A stretch of DNA of 64,000 nt, taken from Phycisphaerales bacterium (GTDB lineage: Bacteria; Planctomycetota; Phycisphaerae; Phycisphaerales; SM1A02). The notes below the pieces were generated by a model. The model was not told the DNA's origin. It made no database searches and saw nothing but the letters and a program-made list of their open reading frames with translations. Position numbers and translations under genes: made by a program. Positions 44,489-52,726 of this stretch are shown piece by piece (within the stretch, counting starts at the first letter, position 1; every line of letters begins with the position of its first letter). The stretch is taken from NCBI GenBank assembly GCA_029242715.1, contig JAQWTL010000007.1:1-64000 (forward strand), in the 5' to 3' direction.

Positions 44489-46489
44489 GTGAAACCCGCA
44501 AGCCAAGAACCCATTGATCCGGATCAGCCTCTGCAGCACGGGTCCAGCAGTCTGCGTTTTTCCCGGTACAAGAACTTTCATCGCGACCGTTTGAAAAAAC
44601 AGCGATCCGAACGTACGCATGTGACTTTTCATGGAACCTCGCGCAGCCTGAAACGTTCACGTTCCGCTGCCAATCTTTTCCGGATATTCGTTTCCATGCT
44701 TGGTCGGCGTCGGAAGACACTGGTACTGGCACTGGCCGTTCTCTCGCTTTCGACCATCCTCGCCCTGCTTCCACCCGCTGCAACGAAACTGGTCATTGAT
44801 TATGCGTTCACGGGCGAAGCACTTCCAGCAAGTGTCTCCACTTGGGTTCCATCATCATGGCAACTGGATGGTCATCCACGTCGATTACTTCTGGCCATTG
44901 CGATTGCCCTGGTCATCGTGGCATTCGCCAGTGTGGCCTGTGGCTTGACTGGTCGTTGGCAGGCAACCAAGGCAACGCGGACACTCGCCGTTGCACTGCG
45001 GAAGAAAGTCTTCGATCACGCCGTGCGGTTGCCCTTGAACCGCGTGAGCGAATTACGGTCTGGCGGGGTCGCCAGTCTCCTCCGAGAAGATGCCGGTGGC
45101 ATTGCCGAGCTCATCTTCGGCATGATCTACAACCCATGGCGTGCCATCATCCAGTTGGCCGGCATCCTCGTGATCCTGGCATTCACTGATTGGCGGCTGC
45201 TGCTTGGTGCTCTGGTGCTCCTGCCCATGGTCTGGTTCACGCACCGCACCTGGATCGGTCGCATTCGTCCGTTGTATCGCGACATCCGGGCCCAACGTTC
45301 AAACGTTGATGCCCATGCCACCGAGGTCTTCTCTGGCATGCGTGTCGTGCGGGCCTTTGGCCGTGATCGCTCTGAGACGGCCCGTTTCATTTCCGGCAAT
45401 CACATGCTGGCACGCCAGGAAATCCATGCCTGGTGGTGGTCTCGCATCACCGAAACAACCTGGGCCCTGGCGATTCCGATTGCCAGTGCTGCCCTGCTCC
45501 TCTATGGAGGTACACAGGTCCTTGAGGGCACCATCACAATCGGCGACCTCGTCATGTTCCTGACCTACCTCGTGCTGCTGCTTGGTCCGATTGAAACACT
45601 GGCCTCCAGTGCGACTTCCTTCCAGACCAACCTGGCTGGCCTTGATCGCGTCCTTGATCTGTTGGATGAACCTCGCGAACTTCCGGATCGCGAGAATGCG
45701 ATCATGTTCGATGAGGCCAATGCAGAAGGCTGCATCGAGGTCATGGATCTTGGATTCACCTATCCCCGTGCTACCGAGCCTGTGCTTCATGACATCAGCT
45801 TCACGGCCCGGCCCGGACAACTGATCGCCTTCATCGGCGCCTCGGGTGCCGGCAAGACCACCTTGTGCAATCTGATCGCCCGCTTCTATGACCCGAGTCT
45901 CGGGTCGATCCGCATTGACGGTGTCGACCTTCGTGACATCAGGCTGGACAGCTACCGCAACCTGATCGGCATCGTGGAACAGGATGTCTTTCTCTTTGAT
46001 GGCACGATCCGGGACAACATCGCCTTTGGTCGACGAGGTGCGAGTGATGCAGACATCCACTCAGCGGCAGAAGCTGCCAATGCGTTGGAATTCATCGAGG
46101 ACACACCACGGGGCTTTGACACATTGATCGGCGAGCGTGGAGTGCGACTCTCCGGTGGCCAGCGGCAACGGCTGGCCATTGCCCGGGCGATTCTGGCCAA
46201 TCCGCGGATCCTGATCCTGGATGAAGCGACCAGCAACCTCGATACGCAAAGTGAACGATTGATCCAGTCCTCGGTCGATCAACTCTTGAAGAACCGGACG
46301 ACGTTTGCCATTGCGCATCGTCTTTCAACGATCCGTCATGCGGATCTGATCATCGTGCTGGAAGGTGGCACCATTGTCGCCCAGGGCACCCATGACTCCC
46401 TGATGGAATCGAACGATCACTACCGCGACATGGTCGCGGCCCAGACGGCCAAAGCCGAACGTCCCGAGCAGGACATGCTGACGAACTGA
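44489..46489 (+). CDS. ABC exporter, fused permease and ATPase (MsbA/lipid-type)
   Basis: 666 residues from a GTG start. A basic cytoplasmic extension of ~75 residues precedes six membrane helices. The nucleotide-binding domain (from ~400) has Walker A GASGAGKTTLCNLIARFYDP, signature LSGGQRQRLAIARAIL and Walker B ILILDEATSNLD. Half-exporters of this type dimerise and flip lipids, peptides or drugs. The substrate is unknown. The unusual Arg/Lys/His-rich N-terminus (RYKNFHRDRLKKQRSER) may be regulatory. Confidence 0.9.
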   Translation: MKPASQEPIDPDQPLQHGSSSLRFSRYKNFHRDRLKKQRSERTHVTFHGTSRSLKRSRSAANLFRIFVSMLGRRRKTLVLALAVLSLSTILALLPPAATKLVIDYAFTGEALPASVSTWVPSSWQLDGHPRRLLLAIAIALVIVAFASVACGLTGRWQATKATRTLAVALRKKVFDHAVRLPLNRVSELRSGGVASLLREDAGGIAELIFGMIYNPWRAIIQLAGILVILAFTDWRLLLGALVLLPMVWFTHRTWIGRIRPLYRDIRAQRSNVDAHATEVFSGMRVVRAFGRDRSETARFISGNHMLARQEIHAWWWSRITETTWALAIPIASAALLLYGGTQVLEGTITIGDLVMFLTYLVLLLGPIETLASSATSFQTNLAGLDRVLDLLDEPRELPDRENAIMFDEANAEGCIEVMDLGFTYPRATEPVLHDISFTARPGQLIAFIGASGAGKTTLCNLIARFYDPSLGSIRIDGVDLRDIRLDSYRNLIGIVEQDVFLFDGTIRDNIAFGRRGASDADIHSAAEAANALEFIEDTPRGFDTLIGERGVRLSGGQRQRLAIARAILANPRILILDEATSNLDTQSERLIQSSVDQLLKNRTTFAIAHRLSTIRHADLIIVLEGGTIVAQGTHDSLMESNDHYRDMVAAQTAKAERPEQDMLTN

Positions 46490-46515
46490 TCACGCGTCTG
46501 GTTGTTCAACGCCAC

Positions 46516-48099
46516 TCAGCGGTGATCACATCCATAATCACCAAGAACAACCAGCAGGTCGTCGATGTCGGAGAAACCATCCCCAGTGACATCACCATCA
46601 GTTCCATGCCCCCAGCCCTCGACCATAAGTAACAGATCATCGATGTTGGTATGGAAAGTGCCGTTCAAGTCACCGTTGCAGGTGACGGGGCCAAGAGTCA
46701 GATCATTCAGTGAAATTGTCAGAGTCGCATCCTGTCCAGCAGGAAAAGTCACCAACGGTGACTTGGATCGTCCTCGCCATGTGTCCATGTTTTGAGTCGA
46801 GTAACCAGCCGCCTGCACTTTATTAAGGGCGTCAGACCAGACGTTGTAATGGGGTGTAGATGTACTAGGAGCCACAGAACTGTAAGCCTCCTTCATATAT
46901 TTCCATGAGGCCGAATCAATGTTTTTCAAAACAAAACTCTGTCCGGAACCAGTCAAGGAAAACAATGGCTCATAAGTACCGTCTGACAGTTGGCACTGGT
47001 TTCCAGGAATGGCCTTTACCTCAACAGATGCATTTATCATTCCTGTGTTTATTGCTGTGCAAATATCTTTCCACAGAAACAAGCCACAAGTAGAACCGCC
47101 CGAATGCGCTATGTTGGGTGGCGGCCAATCTTCGCGATAGATTGCATTAGTATAATCTTCATATGTGCCGCTAAACGAGTATCCCAAAGCACCGCCGCCT
47201 TCATTGTCTACTCCAGAAAAATTAAAAGTAATGTTCGTAGCTGTTGAGTCAACAGTGACATTGTAGTTGTAGCCAGTACAGTCAACGTTTGTTGAATTCA
47301 CAACTGTACTACATTGCGCTTCAGTGCCAACGCCAGTAATTGTTCCTACGGTTCCATTGAAATTGGCAACCCTCGTGCCATCGCCAGGAATACTAGTTAG
47401 ATAGGATTCGAAAGATGGGTAGATCTTTGAAAATATGTAATTGAAGTTAGCCCCCGTGGGAGATGAGTACCGCACGAAATTATTTTGACTATCTATCACC
47501 TTGCACTGATGTTGACCAGAAGGAACAACGTAACTCAATGCCTGCCTGATAGCTTTGTCTGTCGCATTGATTCTTTCGCCCACGGCTGCTCCACTACTGG
47601 CATTGACATTAAAACTCAGCGGTAGCGAGTAATAATTGATATTCGTCAGATTAACCTGTCCATTCGAATACTGATTGTCGTTGTTAAACGTGATTTCAAT
47701 CGGCTGCCACCTTAAGTAGTAACTAGAATTACTTGGGTTGTTACCGTCGACGGGCGTATTGTTCTCAAAACCAACACCGCTTGGATCTCGTCCAATGATC
47801 ATTCGTTCACTTGTTAGCCCTTTGACAATTATTCCCTGTGGGTAATCTTTCCACCAAAATGTCTGTTCCTTTAATGGAGCGGGCAACGGTGCATGAGATG
47901 AGTCGGCGCTTACTGCACTAGTTATGTCAGTAGTAAACCAAAAGAAGAAATCAGCACGTGAAACATTAGTTGCTCCAACATCCAGCTGAATTGTTAACTC
48001 ATTGTCGGCGGTAGCACACGCAGTCTTCCCGATCCCAAAGACACCAACAAAACAACCAACAACCATCATCACCAACAGATTTCGTTGTGTAAAAGGCAT
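46516..48099 (-). CDS. Secreted GH64-like (beta-1,3-glucanase family) protein with dockerin-like tail
   Basis: About 527 residues from an ATG preceded by GAGGGAGGG. A signal peptide leads into an Asn/Ser/Thr-rich domain. From memory of the family, its order of segments follows GH64: NPSNSSYYLRWQPIEITFN, TNINYYSLPLSFNV, FVRYSSPTGANFNYIF, YPSFESYL and CGLFLWKDICTAINTG. The Glu in PIEITF would align with the GH64 catalytic acid, while the expected Asp in the next strand appears as Asn. Two dockerin-like repeats close the protein. G+C is clearly lower than in neighbours (three 60-base lines counted by eye: 37, 40 and 48 percent, against 57 in the adjacent exporter), consistent with acquisition. 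Other beta-sandwich folds remain possible. Confidence 0.55.
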   Translation of the reverse strand: MPFTQRNLLVMMVVGCFVGVFGIGKTACATADNELTIQLDVGATNVSRADFFFWFTTDITSAVSADSSHAPLPAPLKEQTFWWKDYPQGIIVKGLTSERMIIGRDPSGVGFENNTPVDGNNPSNSSYYLRWQPIEITFNNDNQYSNGQVNLTNINYYSLPLSFNVNASSGAAVGERINATDKAIRQALSYVVPSGQHQCKVIDSQNNFVRYSSPTGANFNYIFSKIYPSFESYLTSIPGDGTRVANFNGTVGTITGVGTEAQCSTVVNSTNVDCTGYNYNVTVDSTATNITFNFSGVDNEGGGALGYSFSGTYEDYTNAIYREDWPPPNIAHSGGSTCGLFLWKDICTAINTGMINASVEVKAIPGNQCQLSDGTYEPLFSLTGSGQSFVLKNIDSASWKYMKEAYSSVAPSTSTPHYNVWSDALNKVQAAGYSTQNMDTWRGRSKSPLVTFPAGQDATLTISLNDLTLGPVTCNGDLNGTFHTNIDDLLLMVEGWGHGTDGDVTGDGFSDIDDLLVVLGDYGCDHR

Positions 48100-48256
48100 G
48101 GGTCCCTCCCTCAATTGAGCCAGACCTGGAAACGCCTGCTGGAACATCCACTCAGGCATTTGCAGGGCATCGGCCCAGAGACAAAAGACTAGTCAACAAT
48201 CACACGAGGTCCAGAGAGCACCCGCCAATTTGATGGGAATGTTGCCGGATGGCCAA

Positions 48257-49441
48257 TCATTCCGACGTGAGGCGAGATCCCGTATCGTCCAGTCCTGCAA
48301 ACAAATGAGCCTGGGACAGATCAGCACGAAGGGAAGCCGAGTCACCTTCACGCAGTCCGGAACCCGACGCGATTCGGGCCGTCATTCTTCGGTGATCGTT
48401 TGCGAGGATCACATCGGTTCGATCACCAAGTTGTTCCACCACCTCCGCTTCGCCCGTGAACATGGCATCACCATCAGGGGTGATTTGTTTACCTGTGAAC
48501 ATGGCATCACCATCGGAGACAAGTTCCAGATGCTCGGGTCGGATCCCCAGTGTGACCTGTTGACCAACCGACAACGATGGCCAGCGTTCCTTCGGCAGTT
48601 GGATGCGTACATCCCCATCAGCCTTGAACATCAGACCATCCTCGATCACACCTTTGAGAAAATTCATCTCTGGAGTACCGATGAATGAAGCCACGAACCG
48701 ATTGGCCGGATGTTCATACAACTCCGCCGGTGGACCACACTGCTGCACCACGCCATCCTTCATGACCACCAGTCGGTCACCCAACGTCATGGCTTCTTCC
48801 TGATCATGTGTGACATGAACCATCGTGGCGCCGAGCTGTCGATGCAACCGACGCAGTTCGGTGCGCATCTCGCTACGCAACTTGGCGTCGAGATTGGAGA
48901 GTGGTTCATCCAGCAGAAAGACGCTGGGGTCTCGGACGATCGCACGCCCCAGCGCGACACGCTGCCGCTGGCCGCCGGAGAGTTCACGTGGGCGACGTTC
49001 CAGGAGATCACTGAGACCCAGGACACTGGCGGCGTCCTGGACACGCTTGCGAATCGAGGTACGCTCCTCATGTCGCGATCGGCGATAGCTGCCTGAAATC
49101 AACGAACGCAGCAAGCTTGGGTACTGCCGTCGTCGCAACAGACCGAAGGACAGATTCTGCCCGACACTCATGTGGGGATAGAGCGCGTAATCCTGGAAGA
49201 CCATCGCGATATCACGATCACGGGCGGCCATCGTGTTGACCTTCCTCCCATCGATGAAGAGATCTCCATCCGTGATGCTTTCCAAGCCGGCGATCATCCG
49301 CAGCGTCGTGCTCTTGCCGCAACCAGACGGACCAACCAGGACAACGAACTCACCATCGGCAATCTCCAGTGAGACACCATCGACTGCCCGGACACCGCCG
49401 GGGTACGTCTTGCCGATTGTTTCGAGTCGTACATCTGCCAT
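48257..49441 (-). CDS. MalK/UgpC-type sugar ABC transporter ATPase
   Basis: 394 residues. Walker A GPSGCGKSTTLRMIAGLE, Q-loop VFQDYALYPHMS, signature LSGGQRQRVALGRAI and Walker B VFLLDEPLSNLDAKLRSEM are intact, followed by a TOBE/regulatory domain (GIRPEHLEL). Two oddities are seen: a basic insertion of ~20 residues (YPSLLRSLISGSYRRSR) between Q-loop and signature, and a 13-residue tandem duplication (DGDAMFTG twice) near 315-340. It powers the permeases encoded just upstream; the stop of the second permease is three bases away. Confidence 0.93.
   Translation of the reverse strand: MADVRLETIGKTYPGGVRAVDGVSLEIADGEFVVLVGPSGCGKSTTLRMIAGLESITDGDLFIDGRKVNTMAARDRDIAMVFQDYALYPHMSVGQNLSFGLLRRRQYPSLLRSLISGSYRRSRHEERTSIRKRVQDAASVLGLSDLLERRPRELSGGQRQRVALGRAIVRDPSVFLLDEPLSNLDAKLRSEMRTELRRLHRQLGATMVHVTHDQEEAMTLGDRLVVMKDGVVQQCGPPAELYEHPANRFVASFIGTPEMNFLKGVIEDGLMFKADGDVRIQLPKERWPSLSVGQQVTLGIRPEHLELVSDGDAMFTGKQITPDGDAMFTGEAEVVEQLGDRTDVILANDHRRMTARIASGSGLREGDSASLRADLSQAHLFAGLDDTGSRLTSE
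48456..48514. repeat. Pair of 20-base direct repeats, 39-base period
   Basis: GTGAACATGGCATCACCATC occurs at 48456-48475 and 48495-48514. The 39-base offset is exactly 13 codons, so the reading frame of the ATPase gene is kept and DGDAMFTG is encoded twice. It looks like a recent in-frame duplication. Confidence 0.85.
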
Positions 49442-49443
49442 CG

Positions 49444-50307
49444 TCAGCCCTTCACCGCTCCAGCGCCGATGCCTTCCACGAAGGCACGCTGCGCTGCAAA
49501 GAATAGAACAACACAGGGAATCATGGTGACTACGCTCACCGCCATCAACAGATGGACATTATCAAGGCCCCCGTACTGGTTCCGGAAGGAGTTCAAGGCC
49601 AGTGCCAGTGTGGACTGGTCATCGGAGTGCAGATAGATCAAAGGCCCGAGGAAATCATTCCAGACGAAGATGAAGGTGAAGATCGCCGTGATGGCCGTCA
49701 CCGGCTTGCACATCGGAAGAATGATCCGCCACCAGATGCCCAGCATGCCGTACCCGTCGATGCGGGCCGCTTCGATGAGCGACTCAGAGATCTGAGCGAT
49801 GAACTGCCGGTACATGAAGATGAAGAACGCGCTGCCGAAGAAGGCTGGGATGACCAAGGGCAGGATCGTGTCGATCCAACCCATTGATCGGAATACGAGG
49901 AACAACGGGATCATCGTCACCTGGGCTGGCAGCATCATGGTGGCAAGCATCAGAAGGAACAGCCCGCGACGTCCTCGAAAGTTGATGCGCGCGAAGGCAA
50001 AGCCGACCAGACTTGACGACAGGACTGTACCGATCACGACCAGCACCGTAATCACGATCGAGTTTGCAAGCGCATCAAAGAAACCCTGCCAGGGTTCGGT
50101 ACCGATCTGCTTGAGCGCCTCGGCATAGTTCGACCAGTGAATCTCCTCGGGCCAGACCGCAATGGAACCACCGCCTTCAGCCGCCGCTCCGGCACGCTGC
50201 GGTGACTCCAAGGAGATCACCAGCATCCACCACAGTGGGAACAGCATCGCGACCGAACCAATGGTCAGCGCCAGTCCCACCAGGAATCGTCCTGTCCAGC
50301 GACCCAT
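49444..50307 (-). CDS. Sugar ABC transporter permease, MalG/UgpE type
   Basis: 287 residues with six membrane helices. The EAA loop ESLIEAARIDGYGMLGIWWRIILP is present (core EAARIDG), as in binding-protein-dependent sugar permeases. A ~45-residue periplasmic segment follows the first helix. It pairs with the permease half of the upstream fusion protein, whose stop overlaps its start by a few bases. Substrate is inferred to be malto-oligosaccharide from the adjacent amylase genes. Confidence 0.92.
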   Translation of the reverse strand: MGRWTGRFLVGLALTIGSVAMLFPLWWMLVISLESPQRAGAAAEGGGSIAVWPEEIHWSNYAEALKQIGTEPWQGFFDALANSIVITVLVVIGTVLSSSLVGFAFARINFRGRRGLFLLMLATMMLPAQVTMIPLFLVFRSMGWIDTILPLVIPAFFGSAFFIFMYRQFIAQISESLIEAARIDGYGMLGIWWRIILPMCKPVTAITAIFTFIFVWNDFLGPLIYLHSDDQSTLALALNSFRNQYGGLDNVHLLMAVSVVTMIPCVVLFFAAQRAFVEGIGAGAVKG

Positions 50308-52694
50308 CAGCGAAGCCCCTCGTAGTGAACCATGCGTGCACTGCCACGCAACGTCAGCATCGTCAGGCCCAGGATGATCAACAACAGCAGCCAGGCCATG
50401 GCCGAGGCATATCCCATCTCGTAGAAATCAAAGGCCTGGTTGTAGAGATACAGAACATAGAAGCGAGTGTGATCGCCTGGCCCCCCGCCGGTCATGACGA
50501 ACGCTTGCGTGAAGACCTGGAAGGAACCGATCAGTGACATGATCACGTTGAACAGGATCACCGGCGAAATCATCGGCAGCGTCACACTGACGAAACGACG
50601 GACAGGACCTGCTCGATCAATCTCTGCCGCTTCATAAAGCGAACGCGGAACGTTCTGGAGCCCCGCGAGGTAGATCATCATGCTGCCACCAACCAGCCAG
50701 AGGCTCATGATCGCGAAGGCTGGACCACCGAAGTTCTCTGCATCCCGCACGAACCAGTCGGGCGGTTCCAATCCCAATGGAGAGAGCACGGGATCAAGAA
50801 TGACATTCATCAAACCGTTCTCGGCATTGAAGACCCAGCGGAACAGCACCGCCATGCCCACGCCGGCCAGAATGCTCGGCAGATACCAGGCGGCCCGGAA
50901 GAGGGACACGCCTCGGATCTTCACGTTCATCAACACGGCCCCCAGCAGGGCAACCACCTGCCCAATGGGGACCGCCAGCAATGCGTAGACACCGGTGACT
51001 TCCAAGCTGCGCCAGAACACGTCGTCGTGCCCCAACAAATGACCGTAGTTGGCCAGGCCCACGAAGTCTGCTTCATCGAGGGTGGTGATGCCACTCCAAC
51101 GCGTCACCGACAACGCCAGCGACAACAAGATGGGCACGGCCATGAAGAGAATGAATCCAATGATCCACGGTGAAACCAGCAACCACCCCGACCGTTCCTC
51201 GGTAGCACTGGCAGGATCCGGACGGTTGCGGCGTAACAACCACCAACCGATTGCCAAAGCGATCACAAGACCAATGATGAACACGCCCACAATCCACAGC
51301 CAGGGCATGCCGGGCAGTGACGGACTGGCCAACGGACTGTTCCGTTCCTGATCCCACCAGTCGCGTGCCTTGACGAGCGCGTCCTTGACCGGGAGGTCGC
51401 CGGTTCGCAGCGCCTGATCAAGTCGCTTGGCAACTGTTCCTTCCAATGCAGGGTTGGTCGACCAGGGCACGACCCGTGCATAGTCGACGGGATCGATGAA
51501 ATCGCGATCACGTGATGGTGGCGTCGTGGGATCGATGAACGAATCACCTTCCGCAACCATGCGATTGGTAGGAACAGCAAGACCGAGTTCGGCCTGCTCG
51601 GCCTGCGTGGTCGTGCCGGTCAACCAGGACACCAGTTGCCAGGCTTCTTCAGGATGCTCGGTCCGAGATGAAATCGACCAGGCCACCGTCGCAACCATGT
51701 TTGCAGATGTTTCGCCGCGCGGCAGTGGCGCATAATCCCATTGGAAGTCCTCGATCGATCGATAGGTCGGTACGACCCAGCGACCAAAGGGACCGGCAAA
51801 GCCAAGTTTGCCCCCGAGAAAACGTGATGCGGGATTGGCCGTCTCCGAGCGGCCGCTTGTCAGCGTGCGCTCTTCATCATGTCGCCAACTGCGAATGCGA
51901 TCCAGAACTTCAATGACACGCGGATCATCGGCTCGGATGTTCCCTTCGTCATCGATGAGATCAACACCCTCTGTCCACAGAACGGCCCGCACCATGGAAG
52001 CCCATGAAACGAATTCGGCACCGGTACAGTCAGGAAGCGAACCGACCGCACGCGCCGAGTCAATGAAGTCATCCCAGGTCCAATCGGATGATGGCTCAGG
52101 TACACCCGCACGCTCAAGAAGGTCACGGTTGTAATAGAAGCCGACCGTCGTGAAGTCCTTCGGAATCCCCCAGAGTGAGCCGACCCCGACCTGGCCATCC
52201 TGGAAACGGAACGCATCCACCGTTGATGGATAGAAATCCTGAAGATTGAAATCTTCGGCTGTGCTGTTCGAATTGGTCCGTTCATCGAGAGAAAGGAGCA
52301 GGCCGGCATCTGCATAGGCCGCCAGTCGTTCCGCCCCGACATAGAAGACATCCGGAGGATCGCCGGCAGCCATCATCGTCTGCAGCTTCGTATAGAAGGA
52401 ACCGGCATCCCCGGGGTTCAATCGGGTGACGTGGATGTCGGGGTTGGCCTCTTCAAACCGCGCGAGGGCCCGGTCAACGATGGCATCTTCGGCCGGGCCA
52501 CCATCGCCCGACCAGTGCATGACGACCAGTTCTGTCTTGCCCTTGGTCCCATCGCCATGAAAAATCTCGCGGACACCCACTCGTGCAAAGGCCCACGCCA
52601 CCAGTGCCAACGAAAGGATCAGAAGAATGGTCCGTGTGACCCGACCAGCAATGGCAGCAGGTGCTTGACTCGAGATACGGCGTTCACCGGACAT
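50307..52694 (-). CDS. Fusion of solute-binding protein and MalF/UgpA-type permease
   Basis: 795 residues in three parts. An uncleaved N-terminal helix (~19-40, ILLILSLALVAWAFARVG) anchors an extracellular family 1-type solute-binding domain (~50-455; VVMHWSGDGGPAEDAI, DPPDVFYVGAERLA, GIPKDFTTVGFYYNRDLL). A membrane helix at ~462-485 follows, then a six-helix permease with the EAA motif EAAEIDRAGPVRRFVSVTLP near 690. The frame is continuous with no sign of an internal start or stop at the junction. In most sugar transporters these are separate proteins. It is divergent from the GH13 amylase across 32 bases. Confidence 0.9.
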   Translation of the reverse strand: MSGERRISSQAPAAIAGRVTRTILLILSLALVAWAFARVGVREIFHGDGTKGKTELVVMHWSGDGGPAEDAIVDRALARFEEANPDIHVTRLNPGDAGSFYTKLQTMMAAGDPPDVFYVGAERLAAYADAGLLLSLDERTNSNSTAEDFNLQDFYPSTVDAFRFQDGQVGVGSLWGIPKDFTTVGFYYNRDLLERAGVPEPSSDWTWDDFIDSARAVGSLPDCTGAEFVSWASMVRAVLWTEGVDLIDDEGNIRADDPRVIEVLDRIRSWRHDEERTLTSGRSETANPASRFLGGKLGFAGPFGRWVVPTYRSIEDFQWDYAPLPRGETSANMVATVAWSISSRTEHPEEAWQLVSWLTGTTTQAEQAELGLAVPTNRMVAEGDSFIDPTTPPSRDRDFIDPVDYARVVPWSTNPALEGTVAKRLDQALRTGDLPVKDALVKARDWWDQERNSPLASPSLPGMPWLWIVGVFIIGLVIALAIGWWLLRRNRPDPASATEERSGWLLVSPWIIGFILFMAVPILLSLALSVTRWSGITTLDEADFVGLANYGHLLGHDDVFWRSLEVTGVYALLAVPIGQVVALLGAVLMNVKIRGVSLFRAAWYLPSILAGVGMAVLFRWVFNAENGLMNVILDPVLSPLGLEPPDWFVRDAENFGGPAFAIMSLWLVGGSMMIYLAGLQNVPRSLYEAAEIDRAGPVRRFVSVTLPMISPVILFNVIMSLIGSFQVFTQAFVMTGGGPGDHTRFYVLYLYNQAFDFYEMGYASAMAWLLLLIILGLTMLTLRGSARMVHYEGLR

Positions 52695-52726
52695 GGTTGA
52701 GGTGATCGTATAGGGTGGATGGATCC

